Assembly: GCA_029057255.1 (NCBI GenBank)
Contig: JAICZO010000208.1
Coordinates: 1-9,535, forward strand
Direction of reading: 5' to 3'
DNA: 9,535 bases
From: Muribaculaceae bacterium
Lineage (GTDB): Bacteria > Bacteroidota > Bacteroidia > Bacteroidales > Muribaculaceae
The notes under the pieces were generated by a model. That model saw only the letters and a list, made by a program, of their open reading frames with translations. It made no database searches and had not been told where the DNA came from. How positions within the stretch are numbered: the stretch's first letter is position 1; every line of letters starts with the position of its first letter. Of the stretch, positions 1 to 5,729 are shown piece after piece. The position numbers and the translations under genes are program-made.

Positions 1-43
1 ATATTATGTGATGTTTTTATTCGTAATACGGTATTTTTCGAGG

Positions 44-51
44 CAAATTTA
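44..51 (-). promoter_or_regulatory. Candidate leftward promoter, -7 element TAAATTTG
   Basis: On the minus strand this reads TAAATTTG followed by C, matching the Bacteroidota -7 consensus TAnnTTTG. A possible -33 element (ATTG on the minus strand, 74-77) lies 22 bases upstream, slightly longer than the usual 19-21. It would drive a gene left of the window, divergent from the small ORF at 188. No coding region for that gene is visible in the window. Confidence 0.45.
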
Positions 52-134
52 CGCATTTATCGCGAGATTAATGCAATCACTTATGAAAAAGCGGCCGGAC
101 GGCGGCAAAATTAACTTTCATTAAAGTGACGATA

Positions 135-165
135 TATGACCCTCGGGCATAAATCACTACCTTTG
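135..165 (+). promoter_or_regulatory. Promoter of the small membrane protein gene
   Basis: TACCTTTG at 158-165 is a perfect match to the Bacteroidota -7 consensus TAnnTTTG and is followed by CA. TATG at 135-138 is a three-of-four match to the -33 TTTG, with the standard 19-base spacing. Transcription would begin near 171-173, about 15 bases before the ATG at 188, leaving a short leader without a Shine-Dalgarno sequence, as is common in this phylum. Confidence 0.7.
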
Positions 166-187
166 CAGAACCGATAAACCGGATTAA

Positions 188-448
188 ATGCAAATCATAT
201 CCAAAGGCATACAATATCTACGCACTCTGTCGTTCAGAACCGGCGTCATCATAGCGGCGCTGTGCGCTCTGTGCTATGGTCTGTCGTTCGCGCAGATGCT
301 TCTGCCGCTGCCGGCCGTGACCAAAGGCGTGCTGTGGTTTGTTTTCTTCGGGCTTGCCAAGACTTGCCAGTACACTGCCATCCTCATCCTCGGCAAGGCA
401 GGAGTGGAGCGCCTGAGGAAGTTCTTCAAATCGTCAAAATCATCCTGA
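188..448 (+). CDS. Small two-helix inner-membrane protein of unknown function
   Basis: An 86-residue protein with a basic N-terminal stretch, two hydrophobic helices (about residues 18-40 and 47-69) and a very basic C-terminal tail (RLRKFFKSSKSS). This predicts two membrane spans with both ends probably in the cytoplasm. The short hairpin topology and the GKAGVERLRKFF-like ending recall small proteins annotated as 'transporter suffix domain' proteins; this comparison is from memory and not certain. The ATG sits about 15 bases downstream of a perfect -7 promoter element, which supports both the gene and this start. It is convergent with the ABC exporter: its TGA ends one base before the exporter's stop begins, so neither gene has an intergenic terminator. 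No catalytic motif is visible and no function can be assigned. Confidence 0.75.
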   Translation: MQIISKGIQYLRTLSFRTGVIIAALCALCYGLSFAQMLLPLPAVTKGVLWFVFFGLAKTCQYTAILILGKAGVERLRKFFKSSKSS

Positions 449-449
449 T

Positions 450-2300
450 TCACTTTGCCAGCGACTGCATCTCGACAAGACGGCGGTAGTAGCCTGCTGC
501 CGACGGGTCGAGGAGCTGCTCGTGCGTCCCGGCCTCCACTATGCGGCCTTCGTGCAGCACGCATATAAGGTCGGCACGGCGTATCGTGCTGAGGCGGTGG
601 GCGATGACGAGCGTGGTGCGATCCTCCATCAGTCGGTCGACGGCCTGCTGGACGAGGGTCTCGCTCTCACTGTCGAGAGCCGATGTGGCCTCGTCAAGAA
701 TAAGTATGGCGGGATTCTTGAGCACGGCGCGCGCTATCGAGATGCGCTGGCGCTGTCCGCCCGACAGACGGCATCCGCGGTCGCCGACCTGTGTATGATA
801 GCCGTCCTCGGTAGCCATGATGAAGTCGTCGGCGTTGGCGATGCGAGCAGCCTGACGCACCTGCTCGAGGGTGGCGTTCTCGACGCCGAAAGCTATGTTG
901 TTGAATATCGTGTCGTTGAAGAGTATTGCTTCCTGATTCACATTGCCCATCACCGAGCGCAGGCTGTGCACGTCGAGCTGACGCACGTCGATGCCACCGA
1001 CCTTGACGCAGCCCGATGTCGGGTCGTAGAAGCGCGGGATAAGGTCGGCCATCGTCGATTTTCCCGAGCCTGACTGACCGACAAGAGCCACTGTCGAGCC
1101 GGGGCGTATGTCGAGGTTTATATCGGAGAGCACTTCGGAGCTGCCGTCGTAGCTGAAGCATACATTCTCGAAGCGGACGCCGAGCGCTCCGCCGTTGGCA
1201 TCAAGCACGCGCGGGTCGGCGGGGCTCTTTATGGGGTTGACGGCGTTGAGAATCTTGTCGACACGGTCCATCGAGGCAAGGCCCTTCTGTATTGCATACC
1301 CGGCCTTCGACAGGTCCTTGGCGGGGTTGATGATATTGTAGAATATCACCATATAGTATATGAAGTCGGCCGCCTTGAGGTCGGATGTACCCGCAAGTAT
1401 AAGGCTGCCGCCGAACCACAGTATTATCGCTATTGCCGCAGTGCCGAGGAACTCGCTCATGGGGTGCGCGAGAGCCTGACGCCTGGCCACACGGTTCGAC
1501 AGGCGGTAGAATACATTGTTCTCCTCCTCGAAGCGGGAGTTCATCTTCTGCTCGGCATTGAAGGCCTTGATGATGCGCAGGCCGCCGAGAGTCTCCTCGA
1601 TGGTCGACATCAGCACGCCCCACTGGGTCTGGCCCTCGAATGATGTGCGTTTCAGCCGTTTGCCGACGCGACCCATCACAAGTCCGGCCAAAGGCAGGAG
1701 AATGAAGACAAAGACCGTAAGCTGCCACGATATCACAATCATCATCGACAGACACACGATAATCATGACCGGGTTCTTGAACATCATGTCGAGCGACGCC
1801 ATGATAGAATTCTCAATCTCGGCGACGTCGCCGCTCATGCGTGCCATCACGTCGCCCTTGCGCTCGGCCGTGAAGAAGCCTATCGGCAGCTGCGTAATCT
1901 TGAGATAGACGTAGTTGCGGATATCGCGCACGATACCCGAGCGCATCGGGATGATAAAGAACGAGCTGAGATATGCCGCGCCGGTCTTGAGGGCTGTCAT
2001 GACCACGAGCGCCGCAGCGAGCATGGCGAGTGTCGTCACCGAACCGTAGTCGGCAATCATCTCCTGCGTATAGAAGTAGAAATTATTGAATATCACATCC
2101 TTGACCGAAGCTCCGTCGCCGAAGTGCATGAGGCTGTAGTGCTCCTGCCGTATCTCGAAGAGCATCTCGAGGATAGGTATGATGATGGCGAAAGAGAAGA
2201 GCGTCAGAAAAGCCGCAAGGATATTGAAGATGATGTTCAGCACAAGATACTTCTTGTACGGAGGCACGAAGCGGCGAAGAATGTCGATGAAATCTTTCAT
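450..2300 (-). CDS. ABC exporter, fused permease and ATPase (MsbA-like)
   Basis: A 616-residue half-transporter of the type I exporter fold, expected to act as a homodimer in the inner membrane. The N-terminal membrane domain (about 1-330) has hydrophobic helices near 18-44, 86-115, 175-210 and 285-328. The ATPase domain (about 373-616) has every standard motif: Walker A GQSGSGKST (408-416), Q-loop Gln456 in NQEAILF, signature LSGGQRQR (512-519), Walker B ILILDE (532-537) with catalytic Glu537, D-loop SALD, and switch His568. Such proteins export lipids, lipid A precursors, peptides or drugs. The resemblance to MsbA is general and the substrate cannot be read from the sequence. The start overlaps the stop of the upstream RNA methylase as ATGA, so the two are probably co-transcribed and translationally coupled. 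An 'other drug or lipid exporter' is an equally good label. Confidence 0.95.
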   Translation of the reverse strand: MKDFIDILRRFVPPYKKYLVLNIIFNILAAFLTLFSFAIIIPILEMLFEIRQEHYSLMHFGDGASVKDVIFNNFYFYTQEMIADYGSVTTLAMLAAALVVMTALKTGAAYLSSFFIIPMRSGIVRDIRNYVYLKITQLPIGFFTAERKGDVMARMSGDVAEIENSIMASLDMMFKNPVMIIVCLSMMIVISWQLTVFVFILLPLAGLVMGRVGKRLKRTSFEGQTQWGVLMSTIEETLGGLRIIKAFNAEQKMNSRFEEENNVFYRLSNRVARRQALAHPMSEFLGTAAIAIILWFGGSLILAGTSDLKAADFIYYMVIFYNIINPAKDLSKAGYAIQKGLASMDRVDKILNAVNPIKSPADPRVLDANGGALGVRFENVCFSYDGSSEVLSDINLDIRPGSTVALVGQSGSGKSTMADLIPRFYDPTSGCVKVGGIDVRQLDVHSLRSVMGNVNQEAILFNDTIFNNIAFGVENATLEQVRQAARIANADDFIMATEDGYHTQVGDRGCRLSGGQRQRISIARAVLKNPAILILDEATSALDSESETLVQQAVDRLMEDRTTLVIAHRLSTIRRADLICVLHEGRIVEAGTHEQLLDPSAAGYYRRLVEMQSLAK

Positions 2301-3715
2301 TTGGCTTGCGTAAGCGGATTAGGGGGTGTCGCGGGCAGATTACGCGGGTCGAGGCGCAGCCGCATGGCATCGGGGTAGAGGTTATTTGCGCGGCGGCCTA
2401 TGTTCTTGGCAAAGCCGAGCGGCTTGCCGCCGTAGCACAGCAGGACGAAGCCTTTGGGCGTACCCTCGGGCAGCTCCTGGAGGCTCTCACCGCGGAGATA
2501 TGTCATCGCGGTCTGATAGTCGGCCTCGACGCAGGCAAACGACGATATGTCAAGAGCCGCCGAGAGTGCAAGCTCCTGTGTGGGGACGAGGTCGCGGCCT
2601 TTCTCGGCGGCGACGGCCACTCCGGGGCGCATCACATCGGTCGCCTTGCCTACCGACGCTATGAAGGCGGCATGCGCTGCCGGCTGCGCGTAGACAGTCC
2701 CCGCGATACGTGTCTCGACAAAGCCGGAGGCATCGAGGAGATGACGCGAGATAAAATCGCCGGACTTCTGACATGGCGCCTGACAACGCTGCGACTGCAC
2801 GCTGCCCGTCGGCTCGCCCGGCTTGCGCAAGGCGGCGACAAACAGCCCCTCGCCGTCGACATGACCGGGAGCGAAACGGTAGCAGTGGCTGTCGGTGCCG
2901 AAGCCGCGGAAAACACCGCCGAAGCTGTCGAGGCCGAGGTCGATGCTCTCGGCGCCGTACTCTCCGACCAGGAAGTCGACCTGCTCCTCGTTCTCGAGGC
3001 GGTTGAAAGTGCAGGTGCTGTATATCAGCACTCCGCCGGGGCGCAGAGCCTCCCACAGCGACTCGAGCAGACGGCGCTGCGTGGCGGCGCAGTCGGCCAC
3101 AAGAGCTTCCGACCACTGCCTCACGGCCTCCGGCTCCTTGCGCATCATGCCTTCGCCCGAGCAGGGGGCGTCGACGGCGACGATGTCGAAAGCATCGCGC
3201 ATGCGGCCGAAGCGGGCGGCGTCACCGCGGGTGACGACAGCATTGGGCGCACCTGACTTGGCGATGTTCTCGGCAAGAATGTTTGCACGGTGCCGGTCAT
3301 ACTCGTTCGCCACCACAAGGGCGTCGGCGGGGAGTACTTCGAGCGCGGCTGTGCTCTTGCCGCCGGGAGCGGCACAGGCGTCGAGATAGCGGAGACCGTG
3401 CCCTGCCTGAGGCTCGAGCATACGGCTTATCATGGCCACGACATGGCTGTACACCATCGAAGAGGCATCCTGCACATAGTAAAGCCCCTGATGCCACGCG
3501 GGGTCGGCGGCAAACAGGGGTCGCGACGGCAGATAGAAGCCGTTGTCGCACCAGGGGACAAGCGCGGCGCCGTCAGGCACCGTTCTGTCCTTGAGAGTAT
3601 TGGCGCGTATACTGACCGACGGCGGCGTAGCCAGCGCTTCGATAAGCGGCATGGCATAGCCGTCGCCGAGAGACCGCAGCATGGCGGTAAATGCATCGGG
3701 CAATAGGTTTTCCAC
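2297..3715 (-). CDS. RsmF/NOL1-NOP2-Sun family RNA m5C methyltransferase
   Basis: A 472-residue SAM-dependent enzyme that should make 5-methylcytosine in RNA, most likely 16S rRNA. A short N-terminal domain (1-105) precedes the Rossmann-fold methylase (about 106-298). Its SAM motif is LDACAAPGGKS (111-121), motif IV is DAPCSGEGM (182-190) with Cys185, and motif VI is STCTFNRLENE (233-243) with Cys235. In this family the motif VI cysteine is the nucleophile and the motif IV cysteine helps release product; both are present. The C-terminal part (about 320-460, ending GFAKNIGRRANNLYP) matches the RNA-binding tail of RsmF-type enzymes. The start codon is GTG. The next in-frame Met (codon 12) would remove the conserved-looking LPDAFTAML opening, so GTG is preferred. 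The gene lies 33 bases after the SemiSWEET gene and overlaps the ABC exporter by four bases. The exact target cytosine is not known from sequence. Confidence 0.93.
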   Translation of the reverse strand: MENLLPDAFTAMLRSLGDGYAMPLIEALATPPSVSIRANTLKDRTVPDGAALVPWCDNGFYLPSRPLFAADPAWHQGLYYVQDASSMVYSHVVAMISRMLEPQAGHGLRYLDACAAPGGKSTAALEVLPADALVVANEYDRHRANILAENIAKSGAPNAVVTRGDAARFGRMRDAFDIVAVDAPCSGEGMMRKEPEAVRQWSEALVADCAATQRRLLESLWEALRPGGVLIYSTCTFNRLENEEQVDFLVGEYGAESIDLGLDSFGGVFRGFGTDSHCYRFAPGHVDGEGLFVAALRKPGEPTGSVQSQRCQAPCQKSGDFISRHLLDASGFVETRIAGTVYAQPAAHAAFIASVGKATDVMRPGVAVAAEKGRDLVPTQELALSAALDISSFACVEADYQTAMTYLRGESLQELPEGTPKGFVLLCYGGKPLGFAKNIGRRANNLYPDAMRLRLDPRNLPATPPNPLTQAK

Positions 3716-3719
3716 GATG

Positions 3720-3727
3720 CAAAAGTA
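3720..3727 (-). promoter_or_regulatory. Candidate internal promoter -7 element for the RNA methylase
   Basis: The minus strand reads TACTTTTG followed by CA, a full match to TAnnTTTG, in the 33-base gap between the SemiSWEET and methylase genes. The expected transcription start falls within a few bases of the GTG at 3713-3715, implying a leaderless or nearly leaderless mRNA. No convincing -33 element is seen at the expected spacing, so this may be a chance match or a weak secondary promoter within an operon. Confidence 0.45.
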
Positions 3728-3748
3728 GCTAAAAAATCGCAGACTGCC

Positions 3749-4021
3749 TCACTTCTTGCGTCTGTCGTTGTGCACCTTTATGAAAAATACTATCAAAGAG
3801 CACACTGTGGTGATGACGTTGGTGATGACAAGAGGCCAGTTGCTGAGAGCGAAGCCCTGCACGACAAAGAAAATCGAGCCGAGGCCGAGCATGCAGAAGG
3901 TAGGCATGGCGATGCCGTCGGTGTCGCGGGTGCGGATAGTCACGATAGCCTGAGGCAGATAGCCCAGTATCATGCAGATACTGGCGGTGTAACCGATGAT
4001 GTTGATCCAAAGTTCGTTCAT
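3749..4021 (-). CDS. SemiSWEET family sugar transporter (PQ-loop)
   Basis: A 90-residue protein with three predicted membrane helices (about 5-25, 38-58 and 62-84). It carries the PQ-loop signature GYLPQA (20-25) followed by IRTRDTDGIAMPTF. That pattern is the diagnostic one for SemiSWEETs: proline-glutamine hinge, a charged TRxTDGI loop, then helix 2. Length and topology match the family, which works as a homodimer of three-helix bundles and moves sugars such as glucose or sucrose down their gradient. The ATG start is followed at once by the first helix. It lies 33 bases upstream of the methylase gene and downstream of the OmpA gene's candidate terminator. No clear promoter is seen in the 4022-4065 gap. 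The transported sugar cannot be predicted, and PQ-loop proteins with other cargo exist. Confidence 0.88.
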   Translation of the reverse strand: MNELWINIIGYTASICMILGYLPQAIVTIRTRDTDGIAMPTFCMLGLGSIFFVVQGFALSNWPLVITNVITTVCSLIVFFIKVHNDRRKK

Positions 4022-4065
4022 GATGAATTGTGTGTAATTGTGTGAGTTGTTTTTTGACGCGTAAA

Positions 4066-4090
4066 GCCCGGCCTTTTCCGTCGGCCGGGC
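4066..4090 (-). terminator. GC-rich hairpin downstream of the OmpA gene
   Basis: A perfect 8-bp stem (GCCCGGCC 4066-4073 with GGCCGGGC 4083-4090) and a 9-base loop lie 28 bases after the OmpA stop codon. On the minus strand the stem is followed by only TTTA, so the U-tract is poor. It could be a weak intrinsic terminator, or a 3'-end stabiliser allowing read-through into the SemiSWEET gene. Confidence 0.6.
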
Positions 4091-4117
4091 ATTATGCAGG
4101 TTTATATGTGTATTATC

Positions 4118-5263
4118 TTACTTGTTTGATTCGAGAGTACAGATGCTTACGCGGTTCCAGCTTTCTTCCTCAAACATCTCGCCGATACCTTCACCTTCAG
4201 CGGTGATGCGGCTTGCGGCAATTTTATACTTGGATACAAGAGCGTTCTTGACAGCTTCCGCACGGTTCTTTGCGAGCTTCACGTTGAAGTCGTAGTTACC
4301 GTCCTTGGAGGCATAACCCTTGACGACGACAGTCGATTTGGGATGATTCTTCATGTAGTCGGCAATCATCTCCAGGTTAGGCATCTGGTCGGCAGTAATC
4401 TTGTAGCTGCCGATGCGGAAGAATACGAAGCGTACTGAGCTGAGGTTGTTGGTCACTTCCTTGACAACCTTGGGCTTCTGGTTCTGGCATGCAGCGAGGT
4501 CGGCAGCGAGGGTTGCGGACTGAGCCATCAGGGCGTCGTTGGCAGCCACTGAAGCGTCGAGTGCGCCGCGGAGCTCGTTGATCTGACCGTTGAGGGCATC
4601 GACTTCAGCCTGGTCGTAGGGACGGACGCAGGGGAAGTAGTCGCCGAAGCGGTATTTCACACCGGCCATGAGGTTGAAGGTGGCGTGATTGATGTTGTAG
4701 GCGACGTTTCCGTTGTTGTAGTTGCCGCCCATGTTCCATGCCACATAAGGCTTGATGGCGATGGTGAAGTTGTCGTTGACATTGAAGTTGAAGTTAAGAC
4801 CTGCCTTTGTCACGAAGTAATTGAAGTCTTCGACGCCGTCGATGTTGTCATGGAAGTAGTCATGTCCCCAACCGGCACCGAGAACGGCTTCGATATTGAA
4901 GGGACGCACCTTACACTGGTATCCGCCAAAAAGGTTGAAGAGGTCGGCGGTTCCGTAGAGACCTACGTAGGAGTTGTCGAATGCAGTAGTGCTGTGCACA
5001 CGGCCTTTCCATGAAGATGTGTTGACTGCCGCAAGGCCTTCAACTCCGAGGCCGAACACAGGGGTAAGCTGCTTACCGAAGTGTACGCCAACCTGACCGC
5101 GCATCGACCCGAAGAAGGGGTTCTGCTTCATGGGCGTGGTTACACCACCGTCGATGCCGATCGACCAATTGTCCGAGAATTTGGGTTGCTCAACTACCTG
5201 AGCCGTGGCCGACATTGCGCCTAACGCTGCTATTGCTGCGGCCGCGATGATTGTCTTCTTCAT
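4118..5263 (-). CDS. OmpA family outer-membrane beta-barrel protein
   Basis: A 381-residue outer-membrane protein. Residues 1-21 form a classic signal peptide (KK, alanine-rich core, cleavage predicted after SATA). Residues about 30-208 alternate aromatic and polar residues with many Gly and Asn, ending KYRFGDYF, as expected for a small (probably eight-stranded) barrel. A linker at about 215-262 is Ala/Leu/Asp-rich with a coiled-coil look. The C-terminal OmpA domain (about 275-378) has the peptidoglycan-binding pattern GYASKDGNYDFN…NRAEAV; Asp321 and Arg334 fit the positions that hold diaminopimelate in this family. The job is to tie the outer membrane to the cell wall, perhaps with slow porin activity. 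The ATG is followed at once by a KK signal peptide, so the start is secure. No perfect -7 promoter lies within 350 bases upstream, and the leader region is strongly structured. Confidence 0.94.
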   Translation of the reverse strand: MKKTIIAAAAIAALGAMSATAQVVEQPKFSDNWSIGIDGGVTTPMKQNPFFGSMRGQVGVHFGKQLTPVFGLGVEGLAAVNTSSWKGRVHSTTAFDNSYVGLYGTADLFNLFGGYQCKVRPFNIEAVLGAGWGHDYFHDNIDGVEDFNYFVTKAGLNFNFNVNDNFTIAIKPYVAWNMGGNYNNGNVAYNINHATFNLMAGVKYRFGDYFPCVRPYDQAEVDALNGQINELRGALDASVAANDALMAQSATLAADLAACQNQKPKVVKEVTNNLSSVRFVFFRIGSYKITADQMPNLEMIADYMKNHPKSTVVVKGYASKDGNYDFNVKLAKNRAEAVKNALVSKYKIAASRITAEGEGIGEMFEEESWNRVSICTLESNK

Positions 5264-5370
5264 AAAAAAACGGTTGATTCACTTGCAATCCGGTCTCGTG
5301 GGGGAGAGCCGCCGGGCCGGCAATGCAAATAGTTTAACAAAATATCTTTAAATAAACTCTTGAAACGTGT

Positions 5371-5552
5371 CCGCTCTCAGCGGGGCTTCATACGACGCTC
5401 CTCGGAGCGGCTTGCATAGATAAAACATACTGCCGGGGCGGAATGTTCAGTTTTGTCTTCAAGGGTTTGACATCAGGAATGAAAGACCGGCATAGCTCAC
5501 GCTATATCAAGTCGTTGCATCACAATTAGGGAATTGTTAAAACTGAAACAAT
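5371..5552 (-). promoter_or_regulatory. Candidate structured RNA or ompA leader, dense in inverted repeats
   Basis: Within about 180 bases there are five separate complementary pairs: CCGCT/AGCGG (5371-5375 with 5379-5383), CGCTCC/GGAGCG (5396-5401 with 5404-5409), ATAGC/GCTAT (5492-5496 with 5501-5505), ACAATT/AATTGT (5522-5527 with 5532-5537), and a long-range 9-bp pair TTCAGTTTT/AAAACTGAA (5446-5454 with 5539-5547) that encloses the third hairpin. On the minus strand the third hairpin closes with GUGA, a GNRA tetraloop, which suggests RNA structure in the direction of ompA. No match to a riboswitch family known to me was recognised. It may be a long ompA leader, an independent small RNA, or fortuitous repeats. 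Confidence 0.4.
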
Positions 5553-5563
5553 CGCCTATAGAC

Positions 5564-5594
5564 AAAAAAATTATCCGTCATCACGACGAATAAT
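5564..5594 (-). terminator. Intrinsic terminator of the short transcript
   Basis: On the minus strand ATTAT-T-CGTC (5594-5585), loop GTGAT (5584-5580), then GACG-G-ATAAT (5579-5570) form a 10-bp stem with one U-G wobble. It is followed by six further Ts (5569-5564). The uninterrupted stem and U-tract are typical of Rho-independent terminators. The stem starts four bases after the stop codon of the six-codon ORF. Confidence 0.8.
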
Positions 5595-5598
5595 CTTC

Positions 5599-5619
5599 TT
5601 ACCTTAAATCTAATACCAT
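5599..5619 (-). CDS. Possible six-codon leader peptide MVLDLR
   Basis: An ATG about seven bases after the predicted transcription start opens a six-codon frame encoding MVLDLR and ends with TAA four bases before the terminator stem. A ribosome resting on this stop would cover the 5' side of the stem, which is the geometry of translation-dependent attenuation. Two of six codons are leucine (TTA), too few for a classic amino-acid sensor. There is no Shine-Dalgarno sequence and no proof of translation; the frame may be incidental to a small RNA. Confidence 0.3.
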   Translation of the reverse strand: MVLDLR

Positions 5620-5631
5620 GAAAAACTGATG

Positions 5632-5639
5632 CAAAGGTA
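5632..5639 (-). promoter_or_regulatory. Promoter -7 element TACCTTTG
   Basis: The minus strand reads TACCTTTG followed by CA, identical to the plus-strand element at 158-165 and a perfect match to TAnnTTTG. The -33 position (GATG at 5659-5662, minus strand, 19-base spacing) is a poor match to TTTG, so an activator or the nearby inverted repeat may matter. It is the only perfect -7 element between the S41 gene and ompA. Confidence 0.65.
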
Positions 5640-5642
5640 GAC

Positions 5643-5679
5643 ATTTTATGTTATATAGCATCATTTTTAAACATAAAAT
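5643..5679. repeat. 10-bp perfect inverted repeat upstream of the promoter
   Basis: ATTTTATGTT (5643-5652) and AACATAAAAT (5670-5679) are perfect reverse complements separated by 17 bases. The pair begins four bases upstream of the -7 element and brackets its -33 region, where a dimeric regulator could bind. It could also form a hairpin in transcripts reading through from the S41 gene, but no T-tract follows. Confidence 0.5.
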
Positions 5680-5704
5680 TTGTTAATTTATCCTCAATAA
5701 CCCA

Positions 5705-5729
5705 AAATGTGGCAGAAAATACCACATTT
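5705..5729 (-). terminator. Hairpin overlapping the S41 peptidase stop codon
   Basis: AAATGTGG (5705-5712) and CCACATTT (5722-5729) form a perfect 8-bp stem with a 9-base loop. On the minus strand the stem begins at the final A of the TGA stop codon, and only four Ts (part of the stem) precede GGG. It is a plausible weak terminator or mRNA 3'-end stabiliser for the HAD-ribF-S41 unit. Confidence 0.45.

Larger units (their letters stand above)
5563..5627 (-). ncRNA. Candidate 60-65 nt small RNA or attenuated leader transcript
   Basis: A perfect -7 element (5632-5639) predicts a start near 5626-5627. A strong intrinsic terminator ends at about 5564. Between them lies the six-codon ORF MVLDLR. 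Promoter, short body and terminator together define a compact unit of about 62 bases. It could be a stand-alone small RNA, or a leader whose terminator controls read-through toward ompA 300 bases on. From memory, similar MVLDLR-plus-terminator segments recur in Bacteroidales intergenic regions, but I cannot verify this here. Confidence 0.5.
5264..5728. other. 465-base intergenic region, AT-rich and structured, without a conventional gene
   Basis: This gap separates the starts of two minus-strand units. From right to left it holds a hairpin at the S41 stop (5705-5729), a 10-bp inverted repeat (5643-5679), a perfect -7 promoter element (5632-5639), a six-codon ORF (5599-5619), an intrinsic terminator (5564-5594), a hairpin-dense stretch (5371-5552), and the AT-rich segment before ompA. 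Just upstream of ompA only degraded promoter-like sequences are seen (TATTTG at about 5325-5330 and TATTTTG at about 5338-5344, minus strand, each one base short of consensus). A possible bulged hairpin lies at 5291-5309. No plausible protein-coding ORF longer than a few codons was found. Confidence 0.8.

Noticed and set aside
481..502. 9-bp hairpin with two wobbles just after the small plus-strand gene
   Set aside because: It lies inside the exporter coding region and has no T-tract, so it is not a convincing terminator.
2306..3256. 316-codon plus-strand open frame
   Set aside because: It is antisense to the RNA methylase, whose motifs are unmistakable. The translation is low-complexity and rich in Ala, Gly and Arg, as expected from a GC-rich opposite strand.
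5376..5383. GCTGAGAG on the minus strand, recalling the CTGAGA of TPP riboswitches
   Set aside because: The other conserved TPP blocks (the ACCTGATCTGG-like segment and the flanking stems) are absent, and ompA is not a thiamine gene.
5446..5552. Possible CRISPR repeat or tracrRNA-like segment, suggested by GTTTCAGTTTTAAC on the minus strand
   Set aside because: There is a single copy, no spacer-repeat periodicity and no cas gene in the window.
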